A stretch of DNA of 64,000 bases, from contig OY804588.1 in the NCBI GenBank assembly GCA_963680875.1, forward strand, positions 57,796,369 to 57,860,368. Reading direction: 5' to 3'. The DNA is from Bathymodiolus brooksi (taxonomy: Eukaryota; Mollusca; Bivalvia; Mytilida; Modiolidae). Positions 33,827 to 45,800 of this stretch are shown here, piece by piece. Numbering within the stretch: the first letter of the stretch is position 1; the number at the start of each line of letters is the position of its first letter. Made by a program: the position numbers and the translations under genes. The notes under the pieces were generated by a model, which saw nothing but the letters and a program-made list of their open reading frames with translations, was not told where the DNA came from and did not search any database.

Positions 33827-36800
33827 ATGGAGTCCCATACAATGTGGATCACTTGGATACTAGCGTTTCCAGTTTTGATCACTGCCTTGTCCTGTCCAAA
33901 TGGTATGTAAGACATTGTTTTATATAATAATAAGTCAACAGTAACGACACATGTTCAATTGTAATATCACCACTGTTTTAATATAAAAGGAGACAAACCC
34001 CCTTGAAAAGAATGCACATTCTGTTAAAGAAATTTAAAAAAACATTTCATCATGTTCAATAGACTAACTGACAACTTTCACAATGCACTGTTACCAGAAA
34101 GAAGGACTTTGTAACATAGTTCACATTTTACTGTTTTAATTATTTTATTAACACACTTATAATAATAGGAAGCATACATTTTGTGTAAAATTTGGTTGCT
34201 AGTCGGATCAGTATGTTTGCTAGTTGATTTTTTTGCAATTAGCAAAGTTTCGCTTGTGGTGAAAAAAGTTATTGTCTAGCCCTGGTAAAATGTTACCAGC
34301 TTTTTTTTCTTATATAATAATGTTTTGATAAAGTACATGCTATATGTACGGAGAAAATTCAAAAGTGTTTCCATAGATTTGACACAGTACATCCATATTC
34401 TGTTTGTGCTTAACCTTATTTTTGAATCATTGTTAGTACCCGATATCGTTCCTGAAAATTTTCCTTCTAAATATCCCACGTTAATAAAAATATGTTGATA
34501 TTAAGTAAACGCTGACGAAAAAGAAAGCAATAACACGGACCTGTTTCCATTATTTTATACCGCTCTCAAAATATATAAATTGTAGCGTGCATCTAATATG
34601 TATTGCTCGCTTCAATTGGCCAGGCCTAGTGTTCGCATTCAAAAACATGCTCCTTCAAATGAATTATATAGAGATTGATATCACAAAAGACACTAACCAT
34701 TTTATAACTGTGCCGGAGGGAGGTCTGGTATTTTTTTTAAGAAAAAAAATCATATCCAAGTTAGTCTAAAAAAAATTTTTATTTTGGTCTAGATGTAAAT
34801 AAAATATAAGTCTGAAAACACCAACAACAAAAAATTGTGTTAAAAAATATACTTTCAATCTTCAAGAAATGTATGCAGTGCATAATCTAGAAGACTGCAT
34901 TGGAAAAGAAAAACTTTATTTAAGGAAAACAACAATTTTTGATGTGTGAGATTACTATAGTAGCAATTATGAATTTATGTTTATTCAACTCTATTGGATC
35001 ATAAAGACAAACTCTATGTAAATGTACATTTTTATGAAAAAACAAGAAACAACAAGGAACATTCAAGATGCTTGAACATGTTGAAACTAAAGCATAGCAT
35101 AAAACTGCTGGTATATGAACACTATCAAGTAAAACAAAGTATGAATTGTGACTAGAACATAGAAAATCTCTTTATAGTTACAGAAAAGCTCATTAAGTTT
35201 AGAAAATTTGTTTCCAAGCAACACACGATATTGCGGGTAAATAAATGTTCTTGTTGTTCTGATTAATATATGTAGACTTATCATCTCTTTTTGTAAAGTT
35301 TGAGTTCTACAAGGCGTCTTTTGATAAATGTCTGCTTGAATTTACTAGTAAATGGTTTGTAAAAAAATCTTTGAAAAATTGTTTTTGCCTCATGTATGTA
35401 TCAAGCAAAAATTTGATCTACCTAATGTGTGAAAAAAAATGGTTTTCTACTGACATGAAAACAAAACTTCTATCAAGCATGAAAATCACAGCCCGCTTTC
35501 TCCCTCTGTTATAAAATGGTTGGTACCTAAGAGGAGTTGTAAGTGATCAAAAACTTCACATACAATAATTCTCCAAGTAATGCTTTAATCTATTAATGAA
35601 TTGAAGAACTAGATTCAAATAATGATTTGATGCATGTTCTATTTATTTGATGCGTAGTGCTAGTAAATAAAAGTGGGTTGAGTTTATCGCGAAAAATCCT
35701 TCTCTTCTCTAACATGTCCAATGCCGGATGTAGGACAAACGAGGACCTGTGCTAGTTAAGCTATTAGTCCCCTTACCTGAGCCCTGGAGGAGGTAGACCC
35801 GGCAGGCCTACACAGGCAGTCAGGCAACAAACTCGAAGCTATTATATATTACTCAAAGCCACAACCTGCCCAACACTGTCTTACACAGGTTACATGATGA
35901 AATAGTCAAACTTGATAAAAAGAGAACAGACAAGGCAGACATTACAGTCAACATCATGTAATTAAATCTAATCATCATTTAACGCAGTGGTTCTCAACCC
36001 ATGGACCACTTTTACTCTTAATTTTTTTTGTGGACCCCCATAACCATTTGATGAAAAAGCTTATTTTATTTTTTGCTAATAAATAAGCTTATGAATTGTA
36101 TAATGGAAATAGTAAATGTATATGCTTTTTTTGAAGTAAAACTAATTTAATGAAAATCAACTTGCATTTAACAACTAAATTATATGAATCATTTATGTAC
36201 ACTCGTAAAATAACTCATAATAAACCATTTTAAAATACAGCAAAAATAACATGAGCTTCAGAAAAATTTCTTATTAACCATATGCCATATTTCTGGCAAC
36301 ATAATGACTAGTATTGAGACTGAGAATACATCAAACAAAATACCAAGACAGTATCGCTATCAGTAACCTTGCCTGTAACCGCGAGCACGAGTGAGAGCTT
36401 GTTTGCAAGGACAGAGTGTATGTAGCATTGATGTTTGCTGCTCGCAGGAGAGAGGGAGTAGCGGTGGCCCCCGTAGACATTACTAACAATATGGAAATTT
36501 GTTATGTCAGTGTCAATTAAATCTGAAAGGAGAAAGTAGACTGTTGTTAACTTGTAGAACCCTAAATATCAGCAAGGACGAATAGCTTTAATAAAGATAA
36601 CAAAAACTTAAGCTAACGCCATCATGAATAAATGGTGTGTATGTATGTATGTATAACATAGATATCGTTATCCTTCTGATTCTCTGAACAATATTTCTAT
36701 TGACACCACACGGCTCCCATTGCAGTAGCATAGTAGTAGTTGTATCTCTTACGTTCATCATACAGAAAGATGAACCAACCTGTCCCTAGCAGCAGCACGT

Positions 36801-39800
36801 ACGTCGCACTCTCTGTAGTAGTGTACTGGTCAGAATACCCGTAACGAATGCCATTCTTACGTCACTCATGAAGTTAAAATGTATGTGTTAACTGTTATCT
36901 AATACTCAAAGACTTTGAGTATTAGATAACACAAAAATTTTAATGACTTTGTGTCAAAGTCATTTTTTTTTTAATTGGATCGTAATATTTGTGATCAGTC
37001 ATGAACTATTAAATTGGACAAAAATACATCAGATAACATAAGCTAAATAATATTCTATAATAACAATGAAACAATTCAGAGGAACATTTTGAATCATGTG
37101 TAAAGAACTCAAACTATCACTACCGTTCTACTGAATACATCCAGGATACTAAACAAGACAATAAGTTACACCAACACGCATATCTGTAATCTCTTCCTAG
37201 GTTAATTTTACCCAGGAATATTTGCCTAAGAAAATGAACTTACTCTTGCTTATTTAAAGATAAAACTAAACTGAACATAATTTATTATTACAATATTACC
37301 TTTTGAGAAATCCTCTTACAGGTTTCTCATTCATAATTGTGCTTGTAATTTGATTAATTCTTTAAGTAAATGGACGGAGAAATATCTTTAAGAAATGTTT
37401 GATAATAAACTGCTTAACGCACTACCAACAATGAATATATGTTTAATATTTAATAAGAATAATTAACCATAATACTCGTCGTGTATCTGTTTCTATATTT
37501 ATTTATTCCTCTGTGTGTAACTTCTCCTTAGATTGAAGCTTCTTTACATATGCAAGGACTTGAAGAATAAAGTTCTGAAAGTAAATTACTGTCAATAGCT
37601 ATTTTAAGCAGCAGTGTTGTTTTTCACTGCTCCAGTATCGATGCTATTACATTCTTCTAAGTGTCCAAATTGAACAGAACGCGTCATATTTAAAATTGCA
37701 CCACGTAAGCATGAATCCATCTTAAACAATGTTTTCCCAATAACCAGAGGCCCCTTAATAATTTGATTTCTATGCCACTGAGCCACTGTCATGACTGCCT
37801 GCTCAGTGGCACACTCCCATAGACTATCAACTCTATCACTATGTCTGGAATCGCTCCGAAACAGAACGCCTTCAAGCTTAAAATTGCACCAAATAAGGAA
37901 AAATCCATCGCAAAAAAATATTTTGGCAAGAAGATGCCCCCCCACCCTCCGGCCAACGAGGCTCTGTGCTTAAGCACACATAGGCACAATGATAAATCCG
38001 GCACTGAACATGTCTCTATTCCTGAAAAAGAGCTAGAAACAAAGCGGTCATCTTTGCTAAGTGCACATAGGTTTACGATTTACGACTTACGAGTACCTAC
38101 CACCACTCTTAACTTTGCGATCACTTTGTATCGTAAGTCGTAAATCCCATTTATTAGTGGAACGGTCATAGCTCTTATAAGTACACTTACATCTACGTTT
38201 ACGACTTACGACCTTTAGTGAAACGGTCGCCTGGATTTATATATCTCCACAAGCCACAATCAAACAACACACTCTCCTAAATATCTGTGTATGTGCGCAT
38301 ATGTGCACAATTCTCTGTAGAGACTTCCAATCCTTAAAACATGTACATGCATCATTGTATCTTTTCCTGCCAAACAATCGATTCGCTCCCCTGAAGACAA
38401 GTGTGCAAATCAGTACATATTCGTAAAATCAAAGTGTAAACGTTTATGATCATTACATGAAAAGAAAGTTTAAACAACTGATGGTCATTAATTCCATCAA
38501 TATCAACTAAGCGAACAATCATCTCTCATCACAAAAAAGACGACGACATATGACGTTAGAAATCCAGGTCCTGGCTTGGGACAGGCACAAGCGCTCGTGA
38601 CACGGAATTACCACTCCCTCCTCTTTTTTCAACTTTCTGTGTGCATATTTATTTTCAATTAACTGTCTTTATCATTTCATCTCTTATTCCTTAATTTAAC
38701 TTGTTCGTGTCCATATTCATACAATTTGTTTGATATTTGTGGCTTTCATGATGAAATTAAAGCTTTTTCTAATTTTTCTCCCAACTTTTGTACGTACCCC
38801 CGCTCAGGTACCCCCCTACGCCACAAAAGACTTCCCTAGCATACGGTTGGTCATTAAGATAGGTTACAAGCTATCTGCTAAGTGCAAGGATAGTGTCATT
38901 TTTTCATCCACGAACCACTGTGTCCCAAGGGCGAGTTACTATGTTCTATTTCAATATCTTGGAGTTCCCAAGTACAGTCATGTGCCAGTCATGTGTCATA
39001 TTAATGTTCACAAAATGGCCGACAATAAATGTACTGTACATATAAAAATTTCAACTCACTGTGTCATAGGGGAAAGTTACTATGTCCTACCTCAATACCT
39101 TGGAGTTCCCACGTAGGTTATTTATTATATCACGGTGTGGAATGGCGCATGATTATTCGGGTGGTGGGGGATATCTAAGGCTTATGAGAGGGGGATCCAG
39201 TCGGTACATCGGTCTTGGGCTCGGAGAACCAAGAAGGGACCCGTGAAGCCCTGAAGAGCGACATGACGTTTTATTTTGATGTTTTCATTTAATTTTTTTT
39301 TCAGCTCAATTCCTCAATTTTGAGAAAAGTTTCAGTCTGTCCCCTGGGCCCCAAAGTATTCTTGTTCCACATTGCAAAATTTCTCTTGAAGGCCCTGGGG
39401 ATATCTGCGTCTCTTGACTAAGTGGGTTCGGCAATAAACTGTGCGGGTCTTTTAGGAAAACGAGAAGGTAAGTTTTACTTTTGTATATTTCTACAAATGT
39501 TTTATCTCACTGAATTCAAGATTGTTTTTGTTTATTTATTGATTAAGCATAATTGCTTAAGCGGGTCTATTCTTTTAGAAATCCTCTGAACAAATAACTT
39601 ACTCTGAGTGAAAATACGGATCCCGTTTGGCTAGATAGTGCTGTAATATTTAAAAATAACTATTTATATAATAATGTTGTGTTAGCAATGACTATGCCAA
39701 TATAGTGGTCAGGGTTGAAGACATAGTGAACTACCCGAAGGGAAGACGACCCGAAGGGAAGTGCACTATGTCTTCAACCCTGACCACTATATGGCATAGT

Positions 39801-42800
39801 CATTGCTAACACAACATTATTATTATTATTATGCTCACTGTTATATGTAGACAAGATATATTGAGAACTATTACAATAAAGGAGGTCCTGATATTGGTGA
39901 CTAATATATTGGATCAGATAGTCTTGAAAGTGTGATAATATTCTTTGTTTCATTTAAGGCTTTACAAATATAAAGATTTTTGAAGTTTGAAATTTAATTA
40001 ACAACAATAACAAGTATTAAAAAACGCTTAGACGACTATGATAGATTGACAGATTAAATCCGCCCCCTTGCACATGGACTAGCTATATATAGCTTGACAG
40101 ACAGCTGAACACTCAGCCTTCCCCGCGTGAAACTGGCATAGTAGATGTACTATTTTCACATAGTATATCAACGCTATATAATTATTTGTGATATATGCCA
40201 AAATATCGTATGAACTTATACTACAGAAGAAATTTACAGAAAGCATAATAATGTAAAATAGTAATATTCTACGATTTGAATGGCACCGGACTAATGGGGT
40301 TCATAGCACCGCATAGTATATCAACGCTATATAATTATTTGTGATATATGCCAAAATACCGTATGAACTTATACTACAGAAGAAATTTACAGAAAGCATA
40401 ATAATGTAAAATAGTAATATTCTACGATTTGAATGGCACCGGACTAATGGGGTTCATAGCAACGGACTAACGAGATTTGTGGTACAGGACTAACAGGGTT
40501 CATGACACCGGACTACTGGGGTTAATGGCACCGGACTAACGGGGTTCATAGTACATGACTAACAGGGTTCATGGCACCGGACTATTGCTGTACATGGCAC
40601 AGGACTAACGGGTTCATTGCACCAGACAAATAGTGTTTGCTCTAAAATTTCAGTTATATTTAAATAACACACTTAAAATGATACGATGTATAGTATCAGT
40701 AAAGACAAATGAAAGATGTTCTGGCATGTACATGTCTTTATAATGCATTAACATTCATGGCACACATTTTAATTCCGTTAGTGATTTACTAAAGAAATGT
40801 ATTTACATATTATTTTTCAGATGTGAAAATTTCCGGACAAGTTGCTACCAGAATAATTGACCAGCTGTCGAAACGCTGCATTTGTAAAAATCAAGATGAA
40901 CCGCCCACGACTTGTCGAGGTAATTATTCTATCTTTAATCATGCCTATTTCCAACTTGCTTAAGTGTAAAAGTGTTACTAATGATCATACAAGCGATTAC
41001 GTGATTTCTATTGAAATTATTATAGATTAACACATGCAGTTTTTCACATCTGCCCTGCTTTTAGCCTGAGAGCAAAAATAAATTAAAAAAGTAAACAAAA
41101 TTAGGTAGATTTATTTATTATCAATTTCATTCTTTGATTGAGTGATTGCTGTTTAATAACAAGTGAGCAGTATTTTAGAAAAACGAATGTGTTCGAATCC
41201 CGCTCAGGCGAGGTGTACTCGATACAACATTATGTAATACCAAGTGAGCAGTATAATTCAGTAGCAGATTAAGAAAATAATATTGTCATCTGTGTACAGT
41301 AAATATAATATTGTACGATGTTGCATTTATTTGACGACCTATCTTTGGATACAATAATTCCTAAAAACAACGATAGAAGGCAGAGCCATATATGGAAATC
41401 TAGAGAATAAGATTAAAACGCTTTACTGGCCAGTGGAAAATTCCATTCTTAAAAATAACGATATATAAACGTGCAGTTACGAAACGATGCAGACGGAAAA
41501 TGTCAGACAGAAGGTCAGTGGGCGGTGCTTAATTTTTTTTAATGACCATTACGTCTTTAGCCTTAGAACTTCCAAGAAAGACCGTCAATCATAGTCCGTG
41601 GAGAAAATTTAGTTACTGTTTCAAATTATAGATCATCAACATCGTACAAGAATGTTATAAGCTCCCGTGACCGACTATGCTTATTTAAACGGTAAGTAAA
41701 TAGTTGAAGGGTTCGCGCTAAAGCGCTCACCCTTCAACAATTTACTGACCGTCTAAGTAATCATAGTTGGTCACTAGGGAGCTTAGAACTTATATTGTTA
41801 TCTGTGTACAGCAAAGATAAAAGCCTTATACAATACAATCTCTATTTCGTCACTTGAATCCAATGGAATGTTTACTTACTTGTGTATGTTCTAAAAGCTG
41901 TTCTAAGTCATTTAAGATATTTGATTTTGGAATTGCTCCGATAGTTTTTTTTTTTTTTTTTTGCTTTTCATTTTATTAAGTAAATATAGAATAAGAAAGA
42001 GTAAACATATATACAACCTGGCGTAGTAGTCATGCATTTCAAGGAAAATAATTTTCAACATTATATAATTCTTGACTTTATGCTCTGTGACGTATTAATA
42101 ATGATATCATAGATGTTGATGTTTATTTCAATGACATGTAATCTATTTCACATTTTATTCTTCTTCTTCTTTTGTTTGCTGTGTCTTGTGTCCAATGTTG
42201 CCCGTGTCTCTAGATTGTTCATTCTCGATTGTCCCTTCGCTTTTCTCTAACACTTTTAAATAATGTACAAATAGTCAGTGTAATTTTATTGAAAACAAGT
42301 TAAGATTTTTTTTCTGATTAACATGGAATAAATGAGGCCTTTTTTATTTTAGTTAAGCGACCCTCGGACTGTAGTGATCTTGATAAAACTACTTGCAAGA
42401 GTGGAGTATACAAGATATATCCGAAGAGTACCTCTGGTTTTGAAGTTTACTGTGAGATGGAGAAAAATGGTGGTGGGTGGACGGTAAGTGGTGATAAGTT
42501 ATTCGCGGCCTTTATTAAATGGTAAGAGATGGATATGCAGAACTCGTATCTTATTCTTGTTAAATATGTGAGATTGATTGATTGATTGATTGATTGATTA
42601 ATTGAAATATAACTCTATCTTCATGACCAGAACAAGCTTAGAAACAATTAATAGTGACCGTAAACACATGGTACTAGAATGGAGGTATGGGTAGAAGTAT
42701 ATATTGTCACGCAGGAAAACGAAAATATAATTGCAACGGACCACGAATGAACACTCATAGTAAATAGTGTATCCTGATTTAGTCGAGCTGTTCTGGGCGA

Positions 42801-45800
42801 ACCATGTTGTATGACGTTGGCTTAGTACTATAGTTTTTCGCTTCATAAGACAATGATGATAAACACATCATAAGAGGTTATGTAATATTCTATTGATTTC
42901 ATTGTTTACATTTAAATTTAACGTGATTGGTGAACAAGCTAATTCAAATTCTGCCTGGCTAGTTGTTGAGGTGACATTAAACAACAACCACGCACTCACT
43001 CCCAAGGCCACCGGCTAGTAATTTTACAAATGACAACTTCTGTGCCATGAAGAATAAATATTTTATACATACAGTTGACGATTAAGAATGACCGTTATCT
43101 ACATCAACCCAATTATATGTGAGGGCACTTGCACGATTTCATCATTTCACTGGGAGATTTTGGGGCCATAAAGCTAGCTAAGCGCCGTCAATTAAGGTAC
43201 ATGTGCCAAGCAAGAAAAAATAGCGGTCATTTATATGGGTGTACCGTGTAAATGTTATCGATTTTGCAGGTTTCTTCAATTCTCCCATTATATTTTGGAA
43301 CTGCTCTGACGATGCTGTTTTTCATTTCATTATCTGTTCTGTGTAGGCCAGATTATGTTTTAATAATGGTACGGTATTGACAGGGTTCTGTTTTATTCAT
43401 GGTTCCTTTTAGGCATATTTCTGTTTTGGTAATAGTTTGGTATTAACAGGATTGTGTCTTATTCATTGTTCGGTTTAGAAATGTTACTGTTTAAGTAATG
43501 GTGTGGCATTGACAGGATTGCAGCTTTTTCATTGTTCGGTTTAGACGGGCTACTGTTTAAGTAATGGTTTGGCATTGACAGGATTGCGAATTTTTCATTG
43601 TTCGGCTTAGACGGGTTACTATTTAAATAATGGCTTGGCATTGCCAGGGTTGCGGCTTTTTCATTGTTCGGCTTAGACGGGTTACTGTTTAAGTAATGGT
43701 TTGGTATTGTCAAGATTGTTGCTTATTCATGGTTTTACTTGATCACATTGCAGGTATTTCAACGAAGAATGGATGGAACTGTTGATTTTTATCGCAAATG
43801 GGAGACGTACAGACGCGGATTTGGAAACCCAGAGAAAGAGTTTTGGTTAGGTATGTATCTAAATGGTACGAGTATGTAACGATGCTTGTATTTTGGCTTA
43901 AGATGGGAACATTACTTCCGTAACATAATTCCGAGTGATAGCGAGAGATAAAAAGAAACGAGAATAATGTTACCAATGTTAAAACGTTATAAAACCTTGG
44001 CTTCCCTGAATTATTTCGATTCCAATATTAAAAATCTAACTTAGTCTTGAAGTGGAAGTACATTGTGTCAGTAATGGAAGTGTATGTCCTAACAAAATCC
44101 ACTAACCTTTATGTTTATGAGTCTTTTTCTTTGTTGAAATTAACTTACTGAGATTTTCCAATTTGATGACATTTTGATTGTAGCAACTTAAACAAGTCAA
44201 GCCCTAATCAATCATAAAATAAATCAGCAACCGGCGTGTGTCAATGTCACCAGCGTTCCTTGTAAACTACGTCACCGGAAGAAGACAACAAACAAAAACC
44301 AAAGTCGATAGATGGTCATCTTTAGTATTTTTTTCAGAAAAATTGAAGGTGTAAAAACACAAAACGAACATTTTATTGTTTGTACGAACAACGATTCTGT
44401 ATAAAAACATAAAATAACTTAGTAATGACTTCAATAATTTTTCCGACAACAGGCATATGCGAATTAAAATATATCGGGAGTTTTATCACAACATTGTTTA
44501 TATAGCCAATGAAGGACGTCATATTAGGATAAAGTACACTTCCCGTCTAATGTAAGGTTTCAAATAACAGTCATTATTATAAATTAGTATAAAACCCATC
44601 TGAAACATAAAGTCAAGCACAACATCCTGTATTTGAAACACGTATACTGTTGAACTTGTAGTTGAGCTATACTAGTATTAACATCAATTATGTAAAAAAC
44701 CACATTTCTGGGGATCTCATGAATGTCTTACTTTTAGGTAATGAACACTTACACCAGCTCACAGCACAGGGAAAATATAATCTACGTATTAACTTGGAGG
44801 ATTTTGACAATAACGTGAAGTATGCTACATATAAACAGTTTGCAGTTGGCGATGAAAAGTCAGTATACAAGTTGACAATTGGTGGATATCATGGTGATGC
44901 AGGTGAGGCTTACAACTTTAGGTAGATATCAGGTTGATGCTGGTTAGGCTTAAAACTTAAGTTGGATATCAGGGTGATGCAGGTTAGACTTAAAATTCTA
45001 GATGTATATCAGAGTAATGCAGGATGGGCGTAATATTGGGGATGGGTATCAAGATTATGCAGGCAAGGCTTAGTATTTTAAGTTGATATCATGGTAATTG
45101 AGTTCAGATATAAAAATGTCGGTGGATGTCAAGATAATGCATGTTATGGGTACATCAGGATAATGCAGGATGGACTTATAGCTTTAGGTGGCTTTCAGGG
45201 TAATGCAGGATGGGCTTATAACGTTTATGTTGATATCAAGGATGAAATTGGCACTCTTTATACAGGTCCTTCAATAGATGTTTCCTGCCAAGTTTCTGTT
45301 CATTTGGCCAAGCGGTTTCAGATGAGAAGAATCAAATGTGACAAGCTAACGGACGACAGATGACGGTCGCCAAGTGATGGCCTTTGGTCAGGCGAGCTAA
45401 AAACAAAATTAATCAAACCTGTCCTTTAATTAGCAATCCATTATATATATCACTGAATGATTCAGAGTTTAGTGACCATATTGATCATATCTATTCTACC
45501 GATATTGAAATAGCTATATCTACCTCATACATTGAGCTACAGGGCCGGTTCAGTAATAAACTGTAAGAGACGATTTCAGTTTTCCCATTGTGTACTTTCC
45601 ATTTATATGTAGCAGCATTCCAACAGCACCAGAATGAATATATCTGATGTCAAAGCTTATGCTATCTCTCAGCATTTCATTGATCCAGTGAGTGTTATTG
45701 CGAACAGGAAAGCTATTGAATCGGGATTCCTAGTGGCAAAGTCATCACTTCGATAGTTTTACGATCGCCATCATGATTTGGTTAATGACTACTTTCCTCG

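Noticed and set aside
33388..33915. Minus-strand frame of 175 codons
   Set aside because: It runs through a SINE and over the signal-peptide exon of the lectin gene, which is on the other strand.
38730..39116. Plus-strand frame of 128 codons with a hydrophobic start
   Set aside because: It crosses a tandem duplication, has no recognisable domain, and lies in a large intron; repeat origin is more likely.
43459..43713. Minus-strand frame with [14 protein letters not shown] repeats
   Set aside because: The 66-bp minisatellite inside a lectin intron stays open because 66 is divisible by three.
45091..45363. Extra fibrinogen-like exon or second lectin copy ([12 protein letters not shown])
   Set aside because: The phrase comes from the 40-bp array derived from exon 5; the rest of the frame is repeat sequence without splice support.
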